Shown piece by piece: positions 5,844 to 12,552 of a DNA stretch of 12,552 nt. The position numbers were made by a program, and so were the translations under genes. Source of the stretch: Clostridiales bacterium (GTDB lineage: Bacteria; Bacillota; Clostridia; Oscillospirales; Oscillospiraceae); assembly GCA_017577345.1 (NCBI GenBank), contig PITX01000015.1:1-12552 (forward strand), written 5' to 3'. The notes under the pieces were generated by a model that searched no databases, had not been told where the DNA came from, and saw nothing but the letters and a program-made list of their open reading frames with translations. Position 1 is the stretch's first letter, and every line of letters begins with the position of its first letter.

Positions 5844-7618
5844 AAAGAAAAACAACCGTCCTTCTTGCGCTGCTGATCGCGCTGACGGTCCTTCTGCAGG
5901 GCTGTTATTTTCCCTTTGATCTTCCCGAGCCGACAGAGCCGACCAATGCTCACAGGAAACTTTCCTGGAGGGATTTCACCCACAATGTCAGCAAGACACC
6001 CTCTGCCGACTATGAGCGCATGGCAGAGCCGCTGTTGGACCCGATTTCCTTTACAAAAATGGAATATGTCCGTCCGGACACCGATGCACTGTGCAAGGGC
6101 TTCGGAGAAGTGCAGAGCATGGTGGAAAACGGCAGTGAGGCAGAGGCTGTTTTGGACGCATTCTATCCGGTTTATGACGATTATACCGGCTTCAGCACCA
6201 TGAGTGCACTTGCCTACATCCGCTATACGCTCGACCTCAACGACCCGTTCTACGATGAGGAAAACCGGTGGTGCGAGGAGCAGGCACCGGTCGTGGAGCA
6301 GGCATTGGAAAAGTGCTATATTGCCATGGCAGACAGCCCCATCCGCGCAGAGCTGGAGGAGCTGGAATTCGGTGAGGACTTCTTTTCCTACTACGATGAA
6401 AACGAGGTCTATTCCAATGACCGCGTGGTAGAGCTGATGCAGCAGGAATCCGAGCTGCAGACGCAGTATATGTCCATGCAAAGCGATATGACGGTCGCGT
6501 GGAAAGGCAGGGAATGTCTGGTAGAGGATCTCCTGAGTGATGACACACTCGCCTACCCCGATATGCTTCAGGTCTACCGTCTCTATTATGAAAAGTACAA
6601 TCCGCAGGCATCTGAAATCTTTATCAAGCTGATCGGAATACGCAGGCAGATCGCCGAGGAGCTGGACTACAGCAGCTACGCGGATTTCGCGTACAGCTTC
6701 TACTATGACCGCGACTATACGCCCGATCAGGTCAGCCGCTATACGGCGGATATCGCAAAAGAGCTGTCTCCGTACTACTATGAAACCGTATACAACAGCT
6801 ATAATAAGCCAATGGACGCGGCAGCGGTCATGTCCATGCTGCAGCAGACTGCCCGCAGCTTCGGCGGTGAGTTTGCCGCGGCATACGACTTCATGGAGAC
6901 ATATGACCTGTTTGACATCACGGACTCCACCAGCAAGATGCCCGGCTCCTATATGACCTATCTTTCGTCCTACGAATCGCCGTTCATGTATGTATCTCCC
7001 ACGGGTGACATTGCGGATTTTCTGACCGCGTCACACGAATTCGGTCATTTTGTCGATGGCTATGTCAACTGCAACGGAACAAGCTCGATCGACTGCAACG
7101 AGATTTTCTCGCAGGGGCTGGAATACCTGTCGTTGAGCCGCGCCGATCTGAACGGTGCCGACCGTTCTGCGCTGACGGCCTCCAAGGTCTCTGATGCCAT
7201 TCTGACCTTCCTCACACAGGCGTGCTACGCGGAATTTGAGCAGCGGGTCTATGCCCTGTCCGAGCAGGAGCTGTCTGCAGAGAAGCTCAACGAAATCTTC
7301 CTCGAATGTTACGAGGAATTCGGCATGGGAATGACGGGTCTGGAGGATGTGCTTGCCCCCGGGTGGATCGATATTCAGCATTTCTTCATCGCGCCTTTCT
7401 ATGTTATCAGCTATTGCATCTCCAACGATGCCGCCCTGCAGATCTATCAGGCGGAGCTGACCAAGGGCACCGGTCTGGAAACCTATCGGACGCTGATGGG
7501 TCTTTCTTCCGGCAACACCGTTCTGGCACTTCTGGAAGAGGCCGGACTGTCCTCCCCGTTTGAAAAGGGCCGCATGGCAGAGCTTGCTGATTTCTTTGAT
7601 CAGCAGCTTTACGGATAA
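5840..7618 (+). CDS. M3-family (oligoendopeptidase-like) zinc metallopeptidase, predicted lipoprotein
   Basis: A 592-residue protein with a lipoprotein signal: KRK start, hydrophobic run at 5-18 and lipobox LQGC with Cys22. It is therefore predicted to be anchored outside the membrane. The zinc site is HEFGH at 399-403, with Glu421 in NEIFSQGLEYL as likely third ligand, matching the ExxSQxxE spacing of M3/PepF enzymes. Near the C-terminus the WIDIQHFFIAPFYVISY segment resembles the substrate-binding Tyr region of M3 peptidases. Between lie mostly helical, acidic, Tyr-rich segments. The usual M3 members PepF and thimet oligopeptidase are cytosolic, so a secreted form is somewhat unusual. Role: probable cleavage of short peptides at the cell surface; the substrate is unknown. 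It overlaps the monophosphatase gene by ATGA and is followed 11 nt later by mnmE. Confidence 0.87.
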   Translation: MKRKTTVLLALLIALTVLLQGCYFPFDLPEPTEPTNAHRKLSWRDFTHNVSKTPSADYERMAEPLLDPISFTKMEYVRPDTDALCKGFGEVQSMVENGSEAEAVLDAFYPVYDDYTGFSTMSALAYIRYTLDLNDPFYDEENRWCEEQAPVVEQALEKCYIAMADSPIRAELEELEFGEDFFSYYDENEVYSNDRVVELMQQESELQTQYMSMQSDMTVAWKGRECLVEDLLSDDTLAYPDMLQVYRLYYEKYNPQASEIFIKLIGIRRQIAEELDYSSYADFAYSFYYDRDYTPDQVSRYTADIAKELSPYYYETVYNSYNKPMDAAAVMSMLQQTARSFGGEFAAAYDFMETYDLFDITDSTSKMPGSYMTYLSSYESPFMYVSPTGDIADFLTASHEFGHFVDGYVNCNGTSSIDCNEIFSQGLEYLSLSRADLNGADRSALTASKVSDAILTFLTQACYAEFEQRVYALSEQELSAEKLNEIFLECYEEFGMGMTGLEDVLAPGWIDIQHFFIAPFYVISYCISNDAALQIYQAELTKGTGLETYRTLMGLSSGNTVLALLEEAGLSSPFEKGRMAELADFFDQQLYG

Positions 7619-7629
7619 GGAGCAGCAGC

Positions 7630-8991
7630 ATGAGTGATGTGATCGCCGCCGTCGCAACGGGGAAAGTTCCCTGTGCAATCGGCATTCTGCGACTTTCCGG
7701 TGACGGCTGTGTACAGGTAGCGCAGCAGGTCTTTTCGCTTGAGAGCGGGATTTCTCTGACCGAAGTGCCCAACCGCAAGCTGCTTTTGGGAAAGCTTTTT
7801 GACCGACATGGCCGCTTGATAGATCAGGCGATGGCTGTCGTCTGCCGTGCACCGCACAGCTACACGGGTGAGGATACCGTGGAGCTGCAGTGCCACGGCT
7901 CGCCTGCCATGCTGGCGGCAGGACTGGAAGCCCTGTTTGCCGCAGGGGCAAGACAGGCGCTTCCCGGAGAATTTACCAAACGCGCTTTCCTGAACGGGCA
8001 GCTTGACCTGACGCAGGCAGAGGCGGTGATCGACCTGATTGACGCCGAGACTGCCGATGCCGCCGCCAATGCCGCAGGACAGCTCGGCGGTGCATTATTG
8101 CAAAAGATCGACCCGATTTATAACGAGCTGATCGACCTGTGCAGTCATTTCCATGCCGTACTGGACTATCCCGACGAGGATATTGAGGATTTCGGTATGG
8201 AGGAGCTGGCAGGCACCTTGAGCCGTGCAGGAAATGCCCTGTCGGACATGCTTTCCACCTTTGAGCACGGCAGGCATCTGAAGCACGGTGTCAAAGCGGT
8301 GCTTCTCGGCAGACCGAATGCGGGAAAATCCTCCCTGCTCAACGCGCTTGCAGGCTTTGAGCGCGTGATCGTCACCGAAATCGCCGGCACGACCCGCGAC
8401 ACCGTGGAGGAGCCTGTCCGCATCGGACGGGTGCTGCTCCGTCTGACCGATACCGCAGGCATCCGTGAAGCATACGATCAGATCGAAGCACTCGGCGTTG
8501 CAAGATCAGAGGCGGCAGCAAAGGAAGCCGAGCTCGCCATTTTCGTCTGCGATGCCTCAGAGCCGCTGAATGAAGAAGATCGCCGCGCAATGAAGGCGGC
8601 AAAATCCGCGCCGAAGTGCCTTGCCGTGCTGAACAAATCCGATTTGACGCAGTGTGTCAGCGAAAGCGATCTCCCCTTTGACACCGTGATTTCGCTGTCT
8701 GCCAAAAACGGTGACAATTTGGATGCACTGAAAGAGATTTTGGAGCAGTGGTTTGCAGAGGGCATCCCCTGTGACGGCTCTGTTCTGACCAATGCCCGCC
8801 AGTTCGGCGCGATCACCCGCGCCAAAGAGGCGATTTGCCGCGCGGAGACCGCCCTGCGCGGCGGCATGACACCCGATGCCGTGCTGACCGATGCCGAGGA
8901 TGCCATGCAGGCGCTCGGCGAGGTCACGGGGCGCACCGTGCGCGAGGATATTACAAACCGCATTTTTGAACGCTTCTGCGTCGGAAAGTGA
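7630..8991 (+). CDS. mnmE: tRNA modification GTPase MnmE
   Basis: A 453-residue protein, essentially the same length as E. coli MnmE (454). Domain order: N-terminal tetrahydrofolate-binding domain (IGILRLSG near residue 17), helical domain, inserted Ras-like G domain with GRPNAGKSS at 227-235, AGTTRDT at 252-258, DTAG at 274-277 and NKSD at 335-338, then the C-terminal helices ending in Cys450-Val-Gly-Lys453, the conserved CxGK end. With MnmG it installs the aminomethyl or carboxymethylaminomethyl group at C5 of wobble U34 in tRNAs reading NNA/NNG codons. AAGGAG lies 7 nt before the ATG. Its partner mnmG lies three genes downstream in the same operon. All catalytic motifs look intact. Confidence 0.98.
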   Translation: MSDVIAAVATGKVPCAIGILRLSGDGCVQVAQQVFSLESGISLTEVPNRKLLLGKLFDRHGRLIDQAMAVVCRAPHSYTGEDTVELQCHGSPAMLAAGLEALFAAGARQALPGEFTKRAFLNGQLDLTQAEAVIDLIDAETADAAANAAGQLGGALLQKIDPIYNELIDLCSHFHAVLDYPDEDIEDFGMEELAGTLSRAGNALSDMLSTFEHGRHLKHGVKAVLLGRPNAGKSSLLNALAGFERVIVTEIAGTTRDTVEEPVRIGRVLLRLTDTAGIREAYDQIEALGVARSEAAAKEAELAIFVCDASEPLNEEDRRAMKAAKSAPKCLAVLNKSDLTQCVSESDLPFDTVISLSAKNGDNLDALKEILEQWFAEGIPCDGSVLTNARQFGAITRAKEAICRAETALRGGMTPDAVLTDAEDAMQALGEVTGRTVREDITNRIFERFCVGK

Positions 8992-8997
8992 GACAAT

Positions 8998-9585
8998 ATG
9001 CAAACCAGTTTTACCCTGCCGGACGGCTATGTGCAGAAAGATTATGTAAACCTGTACGCCGATCGGCGTATCTATCGAAATCTGAACATTGCTTCCTTTA
9101 TTATCGGCGTCGCGGTCATTGCCGTCGGCTGGCTGTGGAAGGGGCTTGATGCCCTGCTTACGCTCATCATGCGCGGGATGAATGCCTATTTTCTCTGGGT
9201 GCTGATCCTTGCAGTCTGTATTCTTGCCGCGCTTGCCCTGCACGAACTGACGCACGGACTGTTCATGCGCCTGTTTTCCGGCATCCGTCCGCATTACGGC
9301 AGAAAGGGACTTTTGCTCTTTACGGGCAGTGAGGCATATTTCTGCCGCAGGGACTACCTGATCATTGGTCTTGCCCCCGTTGTATTTTTCGGTGTTCTCT
9401 TTGGTCTGCTGACCGTCTTTTTGAAGGAGCAATGGTTTTGGCTTGCCATCGCTCTGCAATTAGTCAATTTAGGCGGCTCTGTCGGCGATTTCTATATGGG
9501 TTATCGGGTGCTGCTTCAGCCGAAGAATGCACTGTTTTACGACAGCGGCGTTGCCGTGACGGTTTTTACGGAGAAAAACGGATGA
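8998..9585 (+). CDS. DUF3267-type putative membrane zinc metalloprotease
   Basis: A 195-residue integral membrane protein with HELTHG at 82-87, a zincin HExxH motif at the end of a hydrophobic helix. Predicted membrane segments are roughly 31-50, 58-80, 118-140 and 145-160. The VGDFYMGY segment at 162-169 follows the last helix, and Asp164 could be a third zinc ligand (inference). Size, HELTHG and topology match DUF3267 putative zincin peptidases; the function of that family is essentially unknown. It starts 6 nt after the mnmE stop with only a weak ribosome site, and its TGA overlaps the rsmG ATG (ATGA), so it is co-translated with RNA-modification genes. It may be a site-2-protease-like intramembrane enzyme, but no substrate is evident. 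Confidence 0.8.
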   Translation: MQTSFTLPDGYVQKDYVNLYADRRIYRNLNIASFIIGVAVIAVGWLWKGLDALLTLIMRGMNAYFLWVLILAVCILAALALHELTHGLFMRLFSGIRPHYGRKGLLLFTGSEAYFCRRDYLIIGLAPVVFFGVLFGLLTVFLKEQWFWLAIALQLVNLGGSVGDFYMGYRVLLQPKNALFYDSGVAVTVFTEKNG

Positions 9586-10268
9586 AACGAACACTAATGG
9601 CCGAATGTGAACGGCTTGAAATTGCGCTGACACAGGAGCAGATCGACATGTTCTGTGCCTTCGGCGAAGCGCTGTTAGAAAAAAACCGGGTGATGAACCT
9701 GACTGCCATTACAGAGCCGGAAAAGGTGGCAAAGCTGCATTTTGCCGACTGTCTGTCTCTGTTAAAGGTCGTCGATTGCAAAAACAAGTCCGTCATTGAT
9801 GTCGGCTGCGGCGCAGGCTTTCCCGGTGTTCCGATGAAGCTCGGAGAGCCGTCCATCCGTCTGACCCTGCTCGATAGCCTGCAAAAGCGTGTCAGCTGGC
9901 TGCGCGAAACGATGCAGAAGCTCGGCGTAGAGGCGCAGTGCGTTGCCGCCCGCGCCGAGGAGTATCAGGCAAGGGAGCAGTTTGACATTGCGACCTCACG
10001 CGCCGTAGCGCGGCTGAATGTGCTGGCGGAGCTGTGTCTTCCCTTTGTGCGCGTCGGCGGGTATTTTCTTGCCATGAAAGCGGCTGCCGCCGACGAGGAG
10101 CTGGCAGAGGCAAAGCACGCGCTTTCCGCACTGGGCGGCACGGTGGAACGGATCGCGGAATATGAGCTTGACGGCATTACGCACCGCGTCATCGTCATAA
10201 AAAAAGTCTGTCCAACACCCGCCTCCTATCCCAGGCGTTTTGCAAAAATCAAGCAGCAGCCGCTGTAA
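9582..10268 (+). CDS. rsmG: 16S rRNA (guanine-N7)-methyltransferase RsmG
   Basis: A 228-residue class I SAM methyltransferase. The SAM-binding glycine loop is [12 protein letters not shown] at 71-82, preceded by the RsmG phrase [11 protein letters not shown] and HFADCLSLL. The protein ends with [19 protein letters not shown] and then a short KIKQQPL tail, a typical RsmG C-terminus. It methylates N7 of the G at E. coli position 527 in the 530 loop of 16S rRNA; loss in other bacteria gives low-level streptomycin resistance. The open frame continues 50 codons upstream inside the DUF3267 gene, but the ATG at 9582 has GGAG 8 nt before it and gives the normal family length. It is translationally coupled to the DUF3267 gene through ATGA. 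The usual order mnmE-mnmG-rsmG is altered here, with rsmG before mnmG. Confidence 0.96.
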   Translation: MKRTLMAECERLEIALTQEQIDMFCAFGEALLEKNRVMNLTAITEPEKVAKLHFADCLSLLKVVDCKNKSVIDVGCGAGFPGVPMKLGEPSIRLTLLDSLQKRVSWLRETMQKLGVEAQCVAARAEEYQAREQFDIATSRAVARLNVLAELCLPFVRVGGYFLAMKAAAADEELAEAKHALSALGGTVERIAEYELDGITHRVIVIKKVCPTPASYPRRFAKIKQQPL

Positions 10269-10293
10269 TCAGAAACAGAAGGAACTGAGAATC

Positions 10294-12162
10294 ATGCGAT
10301 ACTTCGCAGGAGAATATGATATTGCCGTTGTCGGCGCAGGTCATGCGGGCATTGAAGCAGGGCTTGCCGCTGCAAGGCTCGGACTGCGTACCGCGGTTTT
10401 TACCATCAATCTCGATGCGGTGGGCAATATGCCCTGCAATCCCGCTATCGGCGGCACAGGCAAGGGTCATCTGGTGCGGGAGCTTGATGCGCTCGGCGGC
10501 GAGATGGCTAAGGCGGCAGATGCCTGCTGCATCCAGTACCGTATGCTCAACCGCGGCAAGGGTCCCGCCGTGCACTCTCTGCGTGCGCAGGCTGACCGCC
10601 GCCGCTACCAGGAGCACATGAAGCACATATTAGAACGGGAGAAAAATCTCGATCTCAAGCAAGCGACCGTTACCGAGATCCTGACTGAAAACGGTGCGGT
10701 GTCCGGCGTTGTCACGCAGCTTGGCGCGATCTATCGTGTCCGCGCCTGTATCATTGCCGCCGGCACCTACCTTGACAGCCGGTGCATCACGGGAGACTGC
10801 TCCATTCCCTCCGGTCCGGACGGGATGCGCCCTGCACCTGAGCTGACGGAGAGCCTTCGCGCTCTGGGCTTGAGTCTGCGCCGCTTCAAAACCGGTACGC
10901 CGCCGCGCATCAATGCAAGAAGCGTCGATTTTTCCAAAATGGAGCTGCAGCCCGGTGACGAAGCCCCGGAGCCGTTCTCCTTCGCCACCAAAACGCCGCT
11001 TGAAAACCGCGCGGTGTGCTATCTGACCTATACCAACGAAAAGACGCACGAGATCATCCGTGAAAATCTGAAACGCAGTCCCCTGTACGACGGCTCGATC
11101 ACCGGCGTCGGACCGCGCTACTGCCCGAGTATTGAAACGAAGGTCGTCCGTTTTGCGGAAAAGCCGCGCCATCAGCTCTTTTTGGAGCCGTGCGGTCTGA
11201 ACACGGACGAGATGTATCTGCAGGGCTTTTCCTCCAGTCTGCCGGAGGATGTACAGCTTGCCATGCTGCACACCGTAGCAGGTCTGGAGCACGCGGAGAT
11301 GCTCCGTCCCGCCTACGCGATCGAATATGACTGCGTAGACCCCACCGAGCTGTATGCAACGCTGGAGACAAAAAAAGTGCCCGGCCTCTACGGTGCCGGG
11401 CAGTTCAACGGCTCCTCCGGCTATGAGGAAGCCGCGGTACAGGGCTTTGTGGCAGGTGTCAATGCCGCGCTCAAGCTGTTGGGGAAGGAGCCGCTGATCC
11501 TGCGCCGCTCCGACGGGTATATCGGCACGCTGATCGACGACCTTGTGACTAAGGGCACGGAGGAGCCCTACCGCATCATGACCTCGCGCAGTGAATACCG
11601 ACTCCTGCACCGGCAGGACAATGCCGATGAACGGTTGACAGAGATCGGCTGGCGCATCGGGCTGATCCCGCAAGCGCATTTGGACGAGGTCAGGGCAAAG
11701 TACGATGCTGTCAGGCGCGAAATGCGCCGTCTGGATGCCACGGGAACGCCCGCTACGCCGGAGCTCAACGCATTTTTGCGCGAGCGCGGCTCTGCAAGAG
11801 TGGTCAGCGCGGCAAGAATGATCGATTTACTGCGCCGTCCGGAGCTGGACTATGCCTGCCTTGCCCCATTTGACCGTGACCGTCCCGACCTTCCTGCGGA
11901 GGTAACGCAGCAGGTGGAAATCCGTGTAAAATATGAGGGCTATCTGCACCGTCAGGAAAAGCAGATCGAAGAATTTTCCCGTGAGGAAGCCAGACTGCTC
12001 CCGCCGGATACGGACTATAACGCCATCGGCGGTCTGCGGCTGGAGGCACGGCAGAAGCTCTCGGAAATTCGTCCCCATTCCGTCGGTCAGGCAAGCCGCA
12101 TTTCCGGCGTCAGCCCGGCTGACATCGCCGTCCTTCTGATCTGGCTGGAACGAAATGAATAG
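10294..12162 (+). CDS. mnmG: tRNA uridine-5-carboxymethylaminomethyl modification enzyme MnmG
   Basis: A 622-residue FAD/NAD-dependent protein (E. coli 629). Features: FAD Rossmann motif VVGAGHAG at 12-19, CNPAIGG with Cys48 (equivalent to E. coli Cys47), the Lys/Arg-rich [15 protein letters not shown] block near 90-105, GPRYCPSIE with the catalytic Cys277, and [16 protein letters not shown] in the second FAD segment. It has a helical C-terminal domain for MnmE binding. It acts with MnmE on U34 of tRNA. The ATG at 10294 is preferred to an in-frame ATG 54 nt upstream that lies inside rsmG, because [14 protein letters not shown] fits the family and AAGGA lies about 10 nt before it. It is the last gene of the operon, 25 nt after rsmG, followed by a non-coding tail with a hairpin and repeats. 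Confidence 0.98.
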   Translation: MRYFAGEYDIAVVGAGHAGIEAGLAAARLGLRTAVFTINLDAVGNMPCNPAIGGTGKGHLVRELDALGGEMAKAADACCIQYRMLNRGKGPAVHSLRAQADRRRYQEHMKHILEREKNLDLKQATVTEILTENGAVSGVVTQLGAIYRVRACIIAAGTYLDSRCITGDCSIPSGPDGMRPAPELTESLRALGLSLRRFKTGTPPRINARSVDFSKMELQPGDEAPEPFSFATKTPLENRAVCYLTYTNEKTHEIIRENLKRSPLYDGSITGVGPRYCPSIETKVVRFAEKPRHQLFLEPCGLNTDEMYLQGFSSSLPEDVQLAMLHTVAGLEHAEMLRPAYAIEYDCVDPTELYATLETKKVPGLYGAGQFNGSSGYEEAAVQGFVAGVNAALKLLGKEPLILRRSDGYIGTLIDDLVTKGTEEPYRIMTSRSEYRLLHRQDNADERLTEIGWRIGLIPQAHLDEVRAKYDAVRREMRRLDATGTPATPELNAFLRERGSARVVSAARMIDLLRRPELDYACLAPFDRDRPDLPAEVTQQVEIRVKYEGYLHRQEKQIEEFSREEARLLPPDTDYNAIGGLRLEARQKLSEIRPHSVGQASRISGVSPADIAVLLIWLERNE

Positions 12163-12204
12163 AAGGGGCTGTCGCAAAATTGTGAAATTGCATACAAGAT
12201 AAGA

Positions 12205-12236
12205 TTGCGCACCGATGCCGAAGCATCGGTGCGCAA
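12205..12236. terminator. Strong 14-bp hairpin after mnmG (possible terminator)
   Basis: A perfect 14-bp stem, TTGCGCACCGATGC paired with its exact complement, around a 4-nt loop (CGAA on plus, TTCG on minus), starts 43 nt after the mnmG stop. It is the likely end of the operon, but the plus-strand side lacks a T-run (ATCATATGTC). On the minus strand it has a stable cUUCGg tetraloop and a T-richer tail (TCTTATCTTGT), so it may serve a gene converging from the right or both directions. Confidence 0.6.
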
Positions 12237-12330
12237 ATCATATGTCAAGAAAGACCGTAACTGTCGAAATAGAGATTGAAATTGCCAAATATGTCATTGT
12301 TATTCAAAACCTCAAGTGCGCCGCGCTTTT
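12237..12330. other. Non-coding stretch after mnmG hairpin
   Basis: Moderately AT-rich sequence with no ribosome site or credible reading frame. A 60-codon frame beginning at 12215 starts inside the hairpin and runs into the GC-rich repeat, so it is not accepted as a gene. Confidence 0.5.
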
Positions 12331-12379
12331 GTCCTCCCCTGCTAAGGGGAGGGGGACCGCGAAGCGGTGGAGGGGTTTT
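12331..12379 (-). repeat. GC-rich dispersed repeat, copy A (inverted relative to copy B)
   Basis: Contains two stems: CCTCCCCT-GCTA-AGGGGAGG (12333-12352) and ACCGC-GAA-GCGGT (12356-12368), followed by GGAGGGGTTTT. Its reverse complement aligns along its whole length with copy B at 12447-12497. Such GC-rich stem-loop units are typical dispersed intergenic repeats of gut Clostridia (general knowledge, not searched here). Confidence 0.7.
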
Positions 12380-12446
12380 GCCTTCGTTAAATTATAATCA
12401 TTTTCCAAGTCGCAGAATTAGAAAATACATCACTTATTTACTGATG

Positions 12447-12497
12447 AAATCCCCCGTCACGGCTGCCGCCGTGCCACCCCCTTTAGCAAGGGGGGAC
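12447..12497 (+). repeat. GC-rich dispersed repeat, copy B
   Basis: Reads AAATCCCCC, then the stem CACGGC-TGCC-GCCGTG (12458-12473), then the stem CCCCCTT-TAGC-AAGGGGG (12477-12494) and GGAC. The same order of elements is found inverted in copy A, 67 bp away across an AT-rich spacer. Confidence 0.7.
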
Positions 12498-12500
12498 AGA

Positions 12501-12548
12501 AGGAGGCTCCCTTGTGTAAAGGGAGGCTTTGGATTTTCCGTTATAATC
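12501..12548. repeat. Additional stem-loop unit at window edge
   Basis: The stem CTCCCTT-GTGTA-AAGGGAG (12507-12525) directly follows copy B, then a tail ending TTATAATC (12541-12548). The same TTATAATC also follows copy A (12392-12399), hinting that the tail belongs to the repeat family. The unit may continue beyond the window. Confidence 0.5.
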
Positions 12549-12552
12549 GTGC

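Noticed and set aside
8557..9459. 300-codon minus-strand open frame across mnmE and the DUF3267 gene
   Set aside because: It spans two well-supported genes and their junction on the other strand, and its low-complexity Gln/Lys/His-rich product has no family features.
9432..9581. N-terminal 50-codon extension of rsmG
   Set aside because: It overlaps the DUF3267 gene, is Arg/Cys-rich and unlike RsmG. The ATG at 9582 has a ribosome site and gives the normal length.
10630..11679. 349-codon minus-strand open frame inside mnmG
   Set aside because: It is opposite the highly conserved MnmG sequence, including Cys277, has no ribosome site or recognisable domain, and is explained by codon bias.
12215..12397. 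60-codon open frame after mnmG
   Set aside because: It begins within the strong hairpin, has no ribosome site, and its second half is translated repeat DNA.

Overview
The window looks like chromosomal DNA of a mid-to-high-GC anaerobic Firmicute (class Clostridia, probably Oscillospiraceae/Ruminococcaceae). Three things suggest this: strong GGAGG-type ribosome sites, a maf-mreC-mreD-PBP2 order without mreB, and short GC-rich dispersed repeats of a kind common in gut Clostridia genomes. The placement is inference from the sequence alone.

Layout. Two gene groups diverge from an AT-rich intergenic region at about 4453-5039. To the left, on the minus strand, lies a tightly packed probable operon: U32/DUF3656 protein (RlhA-like RNA hydroxylase family), maf, mreC, mreD and the first 123 codons of a class B penicillin-binding protein (mrdA/PBP2), which runs off the left edge. 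To the right, on the plus strand, lies a six-gene probable operon: inositol-monophosphatase-family enzyme, M3-type zinc metallopeptidase lipoprotein, mnmE, DUF3267 membrane zincin, rsmG and mnmG. Two junctions overlap as ATGA and the other gaps are 6-25 nt.

How the genes work together. mreC, mreD and PBP2 build the lateral-wall elongation machinery, and Maf is the nucleotide pyrophosphatase often linked to it. MnmE and MnmG jointly modify wobble U34 of tRNA, RsmG methylates 16S rRNA, and the U32 protein belongs to a family that hydroxylates tRNA or rRNA pyrimidines. RNA modification is therefore the theme on both sides. The M3 lipoprotein and the DUF3267 protein are less usual companions of mnmE/rsmG/mnmG.

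Non-coding. The divergent region holds extended -10 promoters facing both ways, a cluster of DnaA-box-like 9-mers (two exact TTWTNCACA matches plus five one-mismatch sites in 190 bp), a 12-bp perfect inverted repeat, and two identical 20-bp palindromes 35 bp apart. Transcription on both sides runs away from this region, and mnm/rsmG genes often lie near oriC. A replication-origin or DnaA-binding role is therefore worth testing, although no dnaA is visible. The right end (12163-12552) has no convincing gene. It holds a strong 14-bp hairpin and two inverted copies of a GC-rich dispersed repeat.

I saw no CRISPR array, tRNA, rRNA, intact insertion sequence or known riboswitch. Most genes are conserved housekeeping genes. 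The main novelty is in the divergent intergenic region and the two accessory metalloproteases.
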